From positions 62,001 to 126,000 of the forward strand of contig SAJS01000002.1 of NCBI GenBank assembly GCA_004017535.1: a DNA stretch of 64,000 nucleotides. The letters run 5' to 3'. Shown one piece after another: positions 54,975 through 64,000 of this stretch. Each line of letters begins with the position of its first letter. Position 1 is the stretch's first letter. The position numbers and the translations under genes were made by a program. The notes beneath the pieces were generated by a model. It was not told where the DNA came from, made no database searches, and worked only from the letters and a program-made list of their open reading frames with translations. This DNA comes from Mesorhizobium sp. Its GTDB lineage: Bacteria > Pseudomonadota > Alphaproteobacteria > Rhizobiales > Rhizobiaceae.

Positions 54975-57392
54975 TTACGACCGCAGCCGCCTGCCGTCCG
55001 GATCGAAGGGTGGATGCGCGAGCAGCACCGCATCATGCGGCCGGCCCAGAATGGCGACGGTCACCTTGTCGCCGGCCTTGGCGGTCCCGGCCTTGACGTA
55101 ACCCATCGCCAGCGACTGATCGACGAAATAGCCATAGGCCCCCGACGACACCTGGCCGATCGGCGTGCCGTCCGGCAGGAAGATCGGCTCGCCGCCGGTG
55201 GCGTCGGCATCCTTGGCCGAGACGGAAAGCATGATGAGCTCGTCCCGCGCCGGCTTTTCGGCAACGGCGAGATAGGCGTCGCGGTTGAGGAAGTTCTTGT
55301 CCGTCTTGATCAGGCGATCGAGCTTGACTTCCTGCGGCCAGTATTCCGGCGAGTATTCGCGGCTCCAGCTGCCGTAGCCCTTCTCGACACGCAACGACAT
55401 CAGCGCCCGCGAGCCGACCGGCCCGGCGCCGACTTCCGCGCCCGCCTTGAGCAGCGCGCTGTAGAGCTCGACCTGGTCGGTTGCCTTGCAGTGCAGCTCC
55501 CAGCCGAGATCGCCGGTGAACGAGACCCTGAGCGCCACCACATCGACGCCGGCGACCGTAATCTGGCGCGAACGCATGAACGGGAAGGCTTCGTTCGACA
55601 GGTCATCATTGGTGAGCCGCTGCAGCAATTCGCGTGATTTCGGTCCGGCGACATTGAAGCCGCCGAGCTCCTCGGTGCGGGAGCGGAAGGTCGTGCCTTC
55701 CGGCAGCGGCACCGACTTGAAGAAGCGCTGATGAAACCGCTCGGCCATGCCCGAGCCGATCACCATGAACTCGTCCTCCGCCAGCCTGGTCACGGTGAAG
55801 TCGCCGGCGATGCCGCCGCGCTTGCCGATCAGCGGCGTCAGGCAGGAGTTGCCGACCTTGGTCGGCATACGGTTGGCGAACAGCGCATTGAGCCAAGCTT
55901 CCGCGCCTGGGCCCTTCACCTCGTATTTGGCGAAGTTGGAAATGTCGATGATGCCGGCATGCTCGCGCAGCATGCGCGCCTCGCGACCCACCGGCGCCCA
56001 CCAGTTCTGGCGCGTGAAGCCGACCGTTTCCTCGCGCGGCTCGTCTGCCGCGGCGAACCACAGCGGATGCTCCCAGCCGAAATTGAGGCCGAAGACGGCG
56101 CCCATTTCCTTCTGCATGTCATAGACCGGCCGGGTGCGCACCGGACGACCGGCGGCGCGTTCCTCGTTGGGGAAATGGATCTTGAAACGGTGGCTGTACT
56201 GGTCCTGCACGCGCGCCTTGGTGAAGGCCTTGCCGGCCCAGTGGCCGAAGCGCGCCATGTCCCAGCCGAACATGTCGAGCGAAGGCTCACCCTCGATCAT
56301 CCATTCGGCGGCGAGCTTGCCCATGCCGCCCGACTGCGAGAAGCCGGGGATGATGCCGTTGCAGCAGAAATAGTTGCTGAGCTCCGGCACCGGCCCGAAC
56401 AGCACGGCGCTGTCCGGCGACCAGATCATCGGGCCGTTGATCACCTTCTTGACGCCGGCTGTGGCGGCTGCGGGAACACGCTGGACGGCGCGCATCATGT
56501 TTTCCTCGATCCGGTCGAGGTCGTCGGGAAACAGCTCGTGGCCGAAATCCAGCGGAGTGCCTTCCTCGGCCCAGAACTTCATGTTGCGTTCGTAAGCGCC
56601 GATCAGCAGCCCGAGGCCTTCCTGGCGCAGATAATATTCGCCGTCGCGATCGGCGACCGATGGCAGGCGCCGGCCCATCGAGGCGATTTCGGGAATGGTC
56701 TCGGTGACGAAATACTGGTGCTCGGTCGGGATCAGCGGCAGTTGCAGCCCTGCCATGGCGGCGACCTCCCTGCCCCACAGGCCGGCGGCGTTGACCACCC
56801 ATTGGGTGCGGATGTCGCCTTTCGGCGTGCGCACGATCCAGCTGCCGTCAGCCTGCGCCTCGGTCGCCGTGACCGGCGTGAAACGGTGGATCTCGGCGCC
56901 GCGCTGGCGCGCGCCCGCGGCATAGGCCGCCGTCACGCCCGACGGATCGACATTGCCGCCCTCCGGCTCATACATGATGCAGCGAATGCCGTCGAAATCG
57001 ACCAGCGGGTGCAGCCGCTCCGCCTCGTCGCGACCGACCTCGTAGAAATTCATCTTATAGCGCCGCGCCTTGGCTTCCTGGAGCCTGAGCTGATGCTCGC
57101 GCGCCTCGGTCTGGGCGAGATAGAGCGAACCCGGCTGGAAGATGCCGCAGCCCTGGCCGGTCTCGGCCTCGAGTTCCTTGTAGAGCGCCATCGTGTAATG
57201 CTGAAGCCGGCTGATGTTGGTGGAATCATGCAAGCCGTGGATGTTGGCGGCCGCATGCCAGGTCGAACCGGAGGTCAGCTCGCTGCGCTCCAGAAGCACG
57301 ACATCCGTCCAACCGAACTTGGCGAGATGATAAAGGATCGAACAGCCGATCAGACCGCCGCCAATGACGACGGCTTGTGCATGAGTACGCAT
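54975..57392 (-). CDS. FAD-dependent dehydrogenase with GcvT domain (dimethylglycine/sarcosine type)
   Basis: 805 residues. N-terminal DAO-type FAD domain (VVIGGGLIGCSILYHLAKFG at about residues 8-27; TSGSTWH with the expected covalent-FAD His at H46), then a GcvT/aminomethyltransferase domain from about residue 430. Such fusions oxidatively demethylate N-methylglycine compounds and pass the methyl to tetrahydrofolate. ATG at 57392. It follows the SBP gene by about 146 bases on the same strand. Confidence 0.92.
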   Translation of the reverse strand: MRTHAQAVVIGGGLIGCSILYHLAKFGWTDVVLLERSELTSGSTWHAAANIHGLHDSTNISRLQHYTMALYKELEAETGQGCGIFQPGSLYLAQTEAREHQLRLQEAKARRYKMNFYEVGRDEAERLHPLVDFDGIRCIMYEPEGGNVDPSGVTAAYAAGARQRGAEIHRFTPVTATEAQADGSWIVRTPKGDIRTQWVVNAAGLWGREVAAMAGLQLPLIPTEHQYFVTETIPEIASMGRRLPSVADRDGEYYLRQEGLGLLIGAYERNMKFWAEEGTPLDFGHELFPDDLDRIEENMMRAVQRVPAAATAGVKKVINGPMIWSPDSAVLFGPVPELSNYFCCNGIIPGFSQSGGMGKLAAEWMIEGEPSLDMFGWDMARFGHWAGKAFTKARVQDQYSHRFKIHFPNEERAAGRPVRTRPVYDMQKEMGAVFGLNFGWEHPLWFAAADEPREETVGFTRQNWWAPVGREARMLREHAGIIDISNFAKYEVKGPGAEAWLNALFANRMPTKVGNSCLTPLIGKRGGIAGDFTVTRLAEDEFMVIGSGMAERFHQRFFKSVPLPEGTTFRSRTEELGGFNVAGPKSRELLQRLTNDDLSNEAFPFMRSRQITVAGVDVVALRVSFTGDLGWELHCKATDQVELYSALLKAGAEVGAGPVGSRALMSLRVEKGYGSWSREYSPEYWPQEVKLDRLIKTDKNFLNRDAYLAVAEKPARDELIMLSVSAKDADATGGEPIFLPDGTPIGQVSSGAYGYFVDQSLAMGYVKAGTAKAGDKVTVAILGRPHDAVLLAHPPFDPDGRRLRS

Positions 57393-57538
57393 GGTGAGCT
57401 TTCTTCCCTTTGTTCGGCGACTTGCTTCGCGCTCCTCGGCAGCGCTTTGGGATTTCGTTTAGCTGACTGATCGATTGCAGTCGCCGGTGAATTCAGGGGC
57501 GCGGATGCGCCCCTGAATGTTGCATCGATCCGCTCGGT

Positions 57539-59197
57539 CTAAGCCTTGTCCAGCCAGACCTTGTCCAGTTGCAGCTCGAATGTCTGGTGCATGCCGAGGT
57601 TCTTCACATAGGCGGCATGGTGGCGGTAGAGCGAGCGCCAGAACGCCTGGACCAGAATGCCGGAGTCCTGCAGGATGAACTCCACCTCCTTCATCAGCTC
57701 CTTGCGCTTGGCCGGGTCGGCAACGGCCATCGCCTCGTTGAGCTTCTTGTCGAACTCAGGATTGGCATAGCCGGACTCGTTCCACGCCTCGCCGCTGCGA
57801 TAGGCGATCGCCAACACCTGCACGCCCAGCGGCCGCATGCCCCAGTCGGTGGTCGACCACGGATATTTCGTCCAGTCGTTCCAGAACGAAGAGCCCGGGA
57901 TGATGGTGCGCTTGACCTTGAAGCCGGCGTCGCGCATCTGCGCGGCGACGACGTCGGCCGGGTCCTTCACATAATCCGCATCGTAGGAGATCAGCTCGAA
58001 CTCATGGTCCGTCTGGCCGGCCTCGGCCATCAGGGCCTTGGCCTTGGCCAGATCGCGCGGAACCTTCGGCAGCTCGTAATATTCCGGATGGATCGGGCAG
58101 ACATGGTGGTTTTCGGCGACCTGGCCCAGGCCGCTATAACCGAGCTTCAGCACTGTCTCATTGTCGACCGCCAGCTGGATGGCGTTGCGCACGCGCTTAT
58201 CGTCATAGGGCTTGTTGGTCACGTTGGTGCGCAGCACGATGGTGCCGGCGGTGACCACCTGCTCCTTGACCAGGCCCATGCTGTCATAGAGATCGACGGT
58301 GCCGCCGACCGTCTGGTAGTTGCAGTCGATCTCGCCGGCCTCGAAGGCGCTGCCGATGGCGGGGTTCGAGGCGTCCGATCCGTAGTCGACCCAGTCGACA
58401 CCGTCGAGATAGGGCTCGCCGCCGAACCAGGTGAAGTCCTTGCGCCGCCGCACCGAAGCCGATTCACCGACCTTGTAGGAGATCAGCTCATACGGACCCG
58501 TTCCGGGCGTCTTGAGCATGTCGGCGCCGTTCTTGTCGAAGTCGCGATGGACGATGACCGCCGGATAGTCGGAAAAGCCGGGGATGATGGTGACGTCCGA
58601 CTGCCGGCATTTCAACTTCACCGTATGGTCGTCGACCTTGGTGATTGCGCCGGCGGCGGCCTTCTTGGTGGCGGGATCGATCAACGAGCTCATGCGGCCG
58701 GCCATCGAATTGCCTTCGGCCGTCTTATCGCACCAGCGTTCGATGTTGTAGACAATGTCGTCGGCATTGAAGTCGTCGCCGTTCGACCATTTCACCCCCT
58801 TGCGCAGATGCAGCGTGTATTCGGTGGCATCGTCGCTCACCTCCCAGCTCTCGACCAGATGGCCCTCGAAGGTGAAGTCGGTGGTGTAGCGGATCATGTA
58901 GTCATTGCACTGGCGCATGACATTGGCGATCTCCGACCAGTCCCAGGCGCGCGGATCCTTCATGTCCTTGATGATCATCTGCATCTTCAGGATGCCGCCC
59001 TTCTTGCCGGGCAAGGGAGCAGCGGCCTTGGCCGGCTCGATCCCCGCCATCGAATAGGCGAGCGCCGTGGAAGCGCCCATCACGCTTGCCATGGCCAGGA
59101 ACTCGCGGCGGTCCATCCCGCCCTTTTTGACTTCGGCTGCATAGCTTTCGATGACCGCCGGGACGCGGTCACCGTTGCTCTTGAACATTGTCATCAT
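57539..59197 (-). CDS. ABC transporter substrate-binding protein, family 5, Tat signal
   Basis: 552 residues of the peptide/opine/nickel-binding family 5 (SBP_bac_5). The N-terminus has a long positively charged lead, then [13 protein letters not shown], a twin-arginine signal, and a hydrophobic core before AKAAA. Core segments [20 protein letters not shown] and [20 protein letters not shown] are family-typical. The ATG at 59197 is preceded by CGGAGAACA. No permease or ATPase gene lies next to it within the window. It probably binds the compound that the neighbouring oxidases process. Confidence 0.92.
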   Translation of the reverse strand: MMTMFKSNGDRVPAVIESYAAEVKKGGMDRREFLAMASVMGASTALAYSMAGIEPAKAAAPLPGKKGGILKMQMIIKDMKDPRAWDWSEIANVMRQCNDYMIRYTTDFTFEGHLVESWEVSDDATEYTLHLRKGVKWSNGDDFNADDIVYNIERWCDKTAEGNSMAGRMSSLIDPATKKAAAGAITKVDDHTVKLKCRQSDVTIIPGFSDYPAVIVHRDFDKNGADMLKTPGTGPYELISYKVGESASVRRRKDFTWFGGEPYLDGVDWVDYGSDASNPAIGSAFEAGEIDCNYQTVGGTVDLYDSMGLVKEQVVTAGTIVLRTNVTNKPYDDKRVRNAIQLAVDNETVLKLGYSGLGQVAENHHVCPIHPEYYELPKVPRDLAKAKALMAEAGQTDHEFELISYDADYVKDPADVVAAQMRDAGFKVKRTIIPGSSFWNDWTKYPWSTTDWGMRPLGVQVLAIAYRSGEAWNESGYANPEFDKKLNEAMAVADPAKRKELMKEVEFILQDSGILVQAFWRSLYRHHAAYVKNLGMHQTFELQLDKVWLDKA

Positions 59198-59427
59198 TGT
59201 TCTCCGGTTCAGGGCTTTTTGCCCGTTGCATTCCCCTTGCGGCACGCATGTTAGGGGCGATGCAAAAATCCCGGAAGGGCTCGGCCCTTCACAAACCGCA
59301 GAAAACCGGCCCTCAAGGCCTAAAAAAACAATGCCATTGGCGCGCCAATTTTTTGAGGCTGAAACCGGTGCTGGAGCAATTCCAGGAAAAGTGTGTAACG
59401 GTTTTCCGTCCGGAATTGCGTCAAACT
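59198..59427. other. Promoter region of the SBP gene with repeat
   Basis: 230 bases between the LysR end and the SBP start (both minus). It holds the repeat at 59376-59419 and some AT-rich sequence. No terminator with a T-run was found. Confidence 0.5.
59376..59419. repeat. Inverted repeat of Mesorhizobium type
   Basis: Arms gcaattcc (59376-59383) and ggaattgc (59412-59419), with inner ggaaaa/ttttcc, the common 'gcaattccagga' element of rhizobial intergenic regions. Confidence 0.6.
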
Positions 59428-60321
59428 CTAAGGTCGGGCGGCGTCCTCCCTGGCCCTGGACAGGATCCATTCCCTGACGGTGCGGGCGATATTTCCCTTC
59501 GAGAGCTGGCTCTCGGTCAGATAGTAATTCCAGGGGCTTGGCGGCCGCACCGGAAACGGCTCGACCAGCAGCCCGCGATGCATATAGGCGTGAGATAGAG
59601 AACGCTGCGTGGCGACCAGGCCCGCGCCCATGGCGGCCAGTTCGAGCGCGATGTTGGAGGCGTTGGTCGACAGGCCCTTGTCGTGATCCTCCATGTCGAC
59701 GCCGAGCGCCTCGGTGACAACCTGCCAGTATTCCTGGCGGCCATGCACGAAAATCCAGTCCACCTTGAGCATGTCTTGCGGCGTCTTCAGCGCATGCTCG
59801 CCTTCGAGCATGCTCGGGGCACAGAGCAGGACCAGCTCGTCGTTCCAGAGCGGGATCGCCGAAGGCGGTCGGTCGTCGAAGCGCCGCGTCGAGATGGTGA
59901 TGTCGGCGATCTGTTCGCTCAAGTCTTCCCAGATCGTGCCGTGCAGCACGATCTCGATCTCGGGATGCTTCTTGCGGAACGCGGCCATGCAGCCCGCCAG
60001 CCAGTTTTCCGCAAGGCTCATCGGACAGGAGACGACCACGGTTTTGTTTCGCGAGGACGCCACGATCGCTTCGGTCGCCTGGTCGATCTGGTCGAGAGCC
60101 TGGCGCAAGGTCGGCAGGAACGCCTCCCCCATCTCGGTCAGCTTCAGGCTGCGCGGATAGCGGATGAAGAGCTGCCGGCCGATATAGTGTTCGAGGGCGC
60201 GCACATGCGTGCTGACCGCGGCTTGCGTATAACCCAGTTCCTTGGCAGCCGTGGTGAAGCTCAAATGGCGGGCAGAACTCTCGAACGAGCGGATATAGTT
60301 TAAGGGGGGTGGCGGCTTCAT
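59428..60321 (-). CDS. LysR family transcriptional regulator
   Basis: 297 residues of the GcvA-like LysR group. N-terminal helix-turn-helix ([40 protein letters not shown]), then the substrate-binding domain. Start ATG at 60321 with GGAGACCGGG upstream; the TTG-started frame was rejected. Divergent from MmgE/PrpD with a 174-base gap and upstream of the SBP gene on the same strand, so it probably controls both sides. Confidence 0.94.
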   Translation of the reverse strand: MKPPPPLNYIRSFESSARHLSFTTAAKELGYTQAAVSTHVRALEHYIGRQLFIRYPRSLKLTEMGEAFLPTLRQALDQIDQATEAIVASSRNKTVVVSCPMSLAENWLAGCMAAFRKKHPEIEIVLHGTIWEDLSEQIADITISTRRFDDRPPSAIPLWNDELVLLCAPSMLEGEHALKTPQDMLKVDWIFVHGRQEYWQVVTEALGVDMEDHDKGLSTNASNIALELAAMGAGLVATQRSLSHAYMHRGLLVEPFPVRPPSPWNYYLTESQLSKGNIARTVREWILSRAREDAARP

Positions 60322-60411
60322 CCCGGTCTCCAACTGCGTGCGTAGCGTCCATAGCTATCGCATGGGCGACCGGCCGTTCAATCGCGGACAAGCGACATGG
60401 CATCGATATTT

Positions 60412-60428
60412 TTGGCCAAAGCCGCCAA
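60412..60428. promoter_or_regulatory. Dyad in the LysR-MmgE intergenic region, candidate LysR site
   Basis: TTGGC-N7-GCCAA lies between the two divergent start codons, 91 bases upstream of the LysR start and 68 upstream of the MmgE start. LysR boxes usually contain T-N11-A in a dyad; this one fits only loosely. Confidence 0.35.
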
Positions 60429-60495
60429 ACTAATCGCGTGCCTGCGCGATGTACCCAATTTAATGATGTTGTGAGAAGACAGGGGAGATAAGCGC

Positions 60496-61893
60496 GTGGC
60501 TGTGCCGTCATACCGGCGTGAGGGGCCTGTCGTCACTTCCGATACGTTCACGCGCCTTGCCGATTTCGTGCTGCGCCGTCCCGCTTCCGTCTTCCCCACG
60601 GCGGTGCTGCAGCAGGCGCGTTACCTTCTGCTCGACACGCTCGGCATCGCCGTCGCGGCCGGACCGATGGAAGCTGGCCGGATTGCCCGGGATGCCGCCG
60701 TGCTGCTCTATGGTTCGAACGATCCGCAATATTCGGCCCGCATGCTGTTCGACGGGCGCCGCGCCAGCATCGCCGGCGCGGCCTACGCCGTCGCCACGCA
60801 GACAGACAATCTCGACGGCCATGACGGCTACAGCCCGACCAAGGGCCATATCGGCGTCGCGGTCGTGCCGGCGCTTGCCGCGCTCGCGGAAGCAAGGCCC
60901 GACCTCACCGGGCCGGAGGCGTTGGCCTCCCTGGTCGTCGGCTACGAAGTCGCCGGCCGGGCCGGCATCGCCCTGCATGCGACGGTGAGCGACTATCACA
61001 CCTCCGGCGCCTGGAACGCTTTGGGCGTAGCGGCGGTGGCGGCGCGTCTGCGGCGGCTCGACGAAACGCAATTGCGCGAGGCGCTGGGCATTGCCGAGTA
61101 CCACGGCCCGCGCAGCCAGATGATGCGCGAGATCGCCACGCCGACCATGCTGCATGACGGCTCCGGCCCCGGCGCTCTCATCGGCCTTTCGGCGGCGGTG
61201 CTGGCCGAACGCGGCTTCACCGGCGCGCCGGCGATCACAGTGGAGGCGCCGGAGGTCGCGACGCATTGGCAGGATCTCGGCGTGTTCTGGCAGTCGCTGC
61301 ATCAGTATGTGAAGCCTTATCCAATCTGCCGCTGGGCGCATGCGGCGATCGACGCGGTGCGCGGGCTTTGTCTGGCGCACAATCTCGGCGCCTCCGACAT
61401 CGCCCATGTCCAGGTCAATAGCTTCCATTATGCCGCCACCCTGTTCGACGGCATGCCGGACACGACCTCGAAGGCGCAGTACAGCCTGCGCTTCGCCGTC
61501 GCGACCTTCATCATCCACCGGTGCATCAAGCTCGAGCATATTTCCGGCGCCGGGCTCGCCGATCCGGCTGTCGCCGACATGCTCACCCGCATCAGCGTGA
61601 CCGAGACAGAGCGCCACAGCGCCCGCTTCCCGGCCGGCCGGTGGGCCGACGTCATCATCACGACCAACGATGGACGCGTGCTGATGTCGGGCGACGTGCA
61701 TGCGCGCGGCGGCCCCGAAGCGCCGATGACCAGGCAGGACGTCGAGGCCAAATACATGGAGTTCGCGGCACCCGTGCTCGGATCCGGCCGCGCCGCGGCG
61801 ATCCGCGACGCGGTGCTTTCGCTGGACGATCGCGACAGCCGCTTCTCCGATCTCTCGGCGCTGCTCTACAATCCTCCCAAGATTTCGAGCTGA
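60496..61893 (+). CDS. MmgE/PrpD family protein
   Basis: 465 residues of the family that includes 2-methylcitrate dehydratase, cis-aconitate decarboxylase and iminodisuccinate epimerase. [20 protein letters not shown] at the N-terminus and [20 protein letters not shown] with conserved His are typical. Start is a GTG at 60496 preceded by AGGGGAGATAAG. It leads the operon with soxB-soxD-soxA (next start eight bases after its stop). It probably dehydrates or isomerises a carboxylate of the pathway. Confidence 0.9.
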   Translation: MAVPSYRREGPVVTSDTFTRLADFVLRRPASVFPTAVLQQARYLLLDTLGIAVAAGPMEAGRIARDAAVLLYGSNDPQYSARMLFDGRRASIAGAAYAVATQTDNLDGHDGYSPTKGHIGVAVVPALAALAEARPDLTGPEALASLVVGYEVAGRAGIALHATVSDYHTSGAWNALGVAAVAARLRRLDETQLREALGIAEYHGPRSQMMREIATPTMLHDGSGPGALIGLSAAVLAERGFTGAPAITVEAPEVATHWQDLGVFWQSLHQYVKPYPICRWAHAAIDAVRGLCLAHNLGASDIAHVQVNSFHYAATLFDGMPDTTSKAQYSLRFAVATFIIHRCIKLEHISGAGLADPAVADMLTRISVTETERHSARFPAGRWADVIITTNDGRVLMSGDVHARGGPEAPMTRQDVEAKYMEFAAPVLGSGRAAAIRDAVLSLDDRDSRFSDLSALLYNPPKISS

Positions 61894-61900
61894 GCCCGCA

Positions 61901-63142
61901 ATGCCCCTCAGGCTCCTGAAATATGGTCTCAGCAGGGACTATCCGGTCAGCGGCGACATCCCCGCCACGCCCGATCTGAAGCCGGCCTATGATGTCGTCA
62001 TCATCGGCGGCGGAGGGCATGGACTGTCCTGCGCGCATCATCTTGCCAAATATCACGGCATCAAGAGCGTCGCGGTGCTGGAGAAAGCCTACCTCGCCGG
62101 CGGCAACACGGCGCGCAACACCACCACCATCCGCTCGAACTACATCACGCCGGAAGGCATCGCCTTCTACAAGGAGGGCGTCGAGCTGTTCGAGCGCCTG
62201 TCGCAAGAGCTAGACTTCAACGTCATGTTCTCGCAGCGCGGCCAGCTGACGCTCGCGCATACAGAGGCGACGATGCGCAGCTTCCATATGCGCGCCGAGA
62301 TCGGCAAGCACATGGGCACGCGCACCGAGGTCGTCGACCAGAAGGGCGTCGAGGAGCTCTGTCCGCTGCTGAACATGGACTATGGCGGCCCGCTCGAAAT
62401 CCTCGGCGGGCTCTGGCATGCCGATGGCGGAACGGCGCGCCACGACGCGGTCGCCTGGGGCTATGCCGCCCAGGCATCGCGGCGCGGCGTCGAGATTCAC
62501 CAGCGCACCGAGGTGCAAGGCTTCGAGGTCGTTGGCGACCGGGTCCAGGCCGTCAAGACGAACCGGGGCCGCGTCGCCTGCGGCCAGGTGCTGATCGCCA
62601 CCGGCGGCATGAATTACGACGTGGCGCTGATGGCCGGCGTCGAGCTTCCGATCCGCTGCTATCCGCTGCAGGCGATGGTCACCCAGCCTCTGAAGCCTTG
62701 GCTGGACACGCTGGTTTCGTCGGTCTCGCTGCACACCTATCTCGTGCAGTCCTCGCGCGGCGAGGTCGTCATCGGCGGCGGCTCCGATCCCTACCAGCTC
62801 TATTCGACGCGCTCGACGCTAGACATGAAGGAGCACCTCGCCGAAGGCGCCGTCCACCTCTTTCCTTTCCTCCAGGGCGTGCGGCTGCTGAGGCAATGGG
62901 CCGGCATCACCGACATGACGCCGGACTACAGCCCGATCATGGGGGCGAGTCCGCTCACCAATCTCTGGCTTGACTGCGGCTGGGGCACCTGGGGCTTCAA
63001 GGCGACGCCTGTTGCCGGCAAGCGCATCGCGCAGACGATAGCCGAAGGCCGCGTGCCCGACATCCTGAAGCCCTTTGCATTGGAGCGCTTCGAAACCTTC
63101 CGGCTGCTCAATGAAATGGGCGCAACGGCGGCGAGCCACTGA
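61901..63142 (+). CDS. soxB: Sarcosine oxidase beta subunit-like protein (SoxB)
   Basis: 413 residues, the catalytic subunit of the heterotetrameric sarcosine oxidase family. FAD-binding VVIIGGGGHGLSCAHHLAKY at about residues 32-51; GGTARHDAVAWG with H181 at the place of the covalent-FMN His. Follows MmgE/PrpD by seven bases. The family demethylates sarcosine to glycine; other N-alkyl substrates are possible here. Confidence 0.93.
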   Translation: MPLRLLKYGLSRDYPVSGDIPATPDLKPAYDVVIIGGGGHGLSCAHHLAKYHGIKSVAVLEKAYLAGGNTARNTTTIRSNYITPEGIAFYKEGVELFERLSQELDFNVMFSQRGQLTLAHTEATMRSFHMRAEIGKHMGTRTEVVDQKGVEELCPLLNMDYGGPLEILGGLWHADGGTARHDAVAWGYAAQASRRGVEIHQRTEVQGFEVVGDRVQAVKTNRGRVACGQVLIATGGMNYDVALMAGVELPIRCYPLQAMVTQPLKPWLDTLVSSVSLHTYLVQSSRGEVVIGGGSDPYQLYSTRSTLDMKEHLAEGAVHLFPFLQGVRLLRQWAGITDMTPDYSPIMGASPLTNLWLDCGWGTWGFKATPVAGKRIAQTIAEGRVPDILKPFALERFETFRLLNEMGATAASH

Positions 63143-63145
63143 CCG

Positions 63146-63412
63146 ATGAAACTGCTCACCTGCCCCATGAACGGCCCCCGCAACATCGACGAGTTCCAAT
63201 CCTTCGGGCCTGTGCGCGCGCGACCAGATCCGAACGCAACCGCCGACGGGGACTGGTCGCGGCACCTGTTCCGGGCCGAAAACCGCAAGGGCATCGTGGT
63301 CGAGTGGTGGCGGCACGTGCCGAGCAACTATTTTTTCCTCGCCGAGCGCGATCTGGTCAGCAACGAGATCATCCGCACCTTCGACGCGTCCGAACTGCGG
63401 GACCACCCATGA
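63146..63412 (+). CDS. soxD: Sarcosine oxidase delta subunit-like protein (SoxD), zinc ligands reduced
   Basis: 88 residues. In typical SoxD two Cys-x-x-Cys positions near the N-terminus, plus His and Cys further on, bind zinc. Here C6 is present but position 9 is Asn (TCPMNG), and H57 is present but the next ligand position 61 is Asn (WWRHVPSNYFF). So two of four ligands are missing. The rest of the protein aligns well with SoxD (GDWSRHLFRAENRKG). Three bases after soxB and its stop overlaps the soxA start as ATGA. Confidence 0.88.
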   Translation: MKLLTCPMNGPRNIDEFQSFGPVRARPDPNATADGDWSRHLFRAENRKGIVVEWWRHVPSNYFFLAERDLVSNEIIRTFDASELRDHP

Positions 63413-64000
63413 ACCGGCTGCCCGCCCCCTTCGGAAGCCGGATCGCCCGAAGCCGCCGCATCCGCTTCAGCTTCGAGGGCAAGCCTTTTGAAGGCTATGA
63501 AGGCGACAGCATCGCCAGCGCGCTCGCCGCGTCCGGCCAATGGGTGTTGTCGCGCTCGTTCAAATACCACCGCCCGCGCGGCATTCTGTCGATGACCGGG
63601 GCCGACGCCAACGCGCTGGTGCAATTGCCGTCCGAACCGAACGCCGCCGCCGAGCGGACGCCGATCAGCGAAGGGCTGCGGGTCAGCGCCCAGAATATCA
63701 ACGGCTCGCTCGAGCGCGACCGCGACGCCATCATGGACAGGTTCGGCCGCTTCATGCCGGTCGGCTTCTACTATCGTACCTTCATGGGCCCGCGCCGCGA
63801 CAGCTGGCTGAAATTCTGGGAGCCGATCATCCGCCGCAAGGCGGGCCTCGGCGTGGTCGACACCAAGGCTCCGCACCGGCATTTCGACAAGACGCATCTG
63901 CATTGCGACGTGCTCGTCGTCGGCGCCGGCCCGGCCGGACTGAGCGCCGCGATCGCCGCCGCCGAGGCCGGAGCCGACGTGGTGCTGTGCGACGAGAACC
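63409..64000 (+). CDS. soxA: Sarcosine oxidase alpha subunit-like protein (SoxA), N-terminal part
   Basis: The frame is open to the end of the window (197 residues visible). It begins MNRLPAPFGSRIARSRRIRF, followed by the ferredoxin-like domain with FEGYEGDSIASALAASGQWV, FKYHRPRGILSMTGADANAL, and then the dinucleotide-binding VLVVGAGPAGLSAAIAAAEA near residue 169. Starts ATGA-overlapped with soxD. The gamma subunit (soxG) is expected next, outside the window. Confidence 0.92.
   Translation, partial: MNRLPAPFGSRIARSRRIRFSFEGKPFEGYEGDSIASALAASGQWVLSRSFKYHRPRGILSMTGADANALVQLPSEPNAAAERTPISEGLRVSAQNINGSLERDRDAIMDRFGRFMPVGFYYRTFMGPRRDSWLKFWEPIIRRKAGLGVVDTKAPHRHFDKTHLHCDVLVVGAGPAGLSAAIAAAEAGADVVLCDEN

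Noticed and set aside
57539-60511. A 990-codon minus-strand open frame through the SBP gene and beyond
   Set aside because: The part above 59197 runs over the LysR gene in another frame and lacks family sequence; a proper start with ribosome-binding site is at 59197.

Overview
The window is GC-rich, densely coded chromosomal DNA from an alphaproteobacterium of the Rhizobiales, most like Mesorhizobium or a close Phyllobacteriaceae relative. The evidence is gene content and order (coxNOP; an NDUFAF6-like/Mth938/secDF/yajC block; nlpD-pcm-surE-serS-tatCBA-scpB-scpA-nagZ-SPOR-argS-dgt; exoR next to ilvD; popZ next to valS), single-domain DUF1127 proteins, and dispersed short palindromic repeats of rhizobial type. 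This assignment comes from recognising families and synteny; no database search was possible.

Left part (1-11 kb): the end of an alternative haem-copper oxidase operon (subunits I, III, III, IV) facing a soluble cytochrome c; a secreted hypothetical protein; trigger factor; tRNA-Leu(UAG); a DUF2157/GDYXXLXY membrane pair; two tandem 46-residue DUF1127 genes followed by six hairpins that all carry the same ACCTCCTCCC loop; trmFO; then small unknown genes.

Core block (11-36 kb), almost all on the minus strand: sterol desaturase-like protein, squalene/phytoene synthase-like protein (NDUFAF6 type), Mth938 protein (NDUFAF3 type), SecDF, YajC, then a DUF815 ATPase (plus strand), an AraC regulator and an NAD-dependent epimerase, then NlpD, Pcm, SurE, SerS, TatC/B/A, ScpB/A, NagZ, a 1,159-residue SPOR protein, ArgS and Dgt. 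These serve protein export, cell envelope, chromosome condensation and translation. The surE-pcm junction holds three 17-nt repeats that form a chain of tiny ATGA-overlapping ORFs.

Middle part (36-50 kb): erpA, xthA, a 154-bp palindromic element, a small secreted protein, exoR, ilvD, a FadL-type porin, valS, popZ, tolC, a PCMT-like methyltransferase, tRNA-Cys and tRNA-Asn.

Right part (50-64 kb): a gene-poor 1.7 kb after tRNA-Asn, then an accessory catabolic region: HisC-like aminotransferase, PuuE-like deacetylase, SMP-30-like periplasmic protein, FAD/GcvT demethylating dehydrogenase, a Tat-exported family 5 solute-binding protein, LysR regulator, MmgE/PrpD protein and a SoxB-SoxD-SoxA oxidase that runs off the edge. 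Together these suggest uptake and oxidative N-demethylation of a small N-alkylated amino acid or related compound; the substrate is unknown. The two strongest leads for something new are the duplicated CCUCCUCCC hairpin RNA array and this catabolic cluster with its zinc-ligand-poor SoxD.
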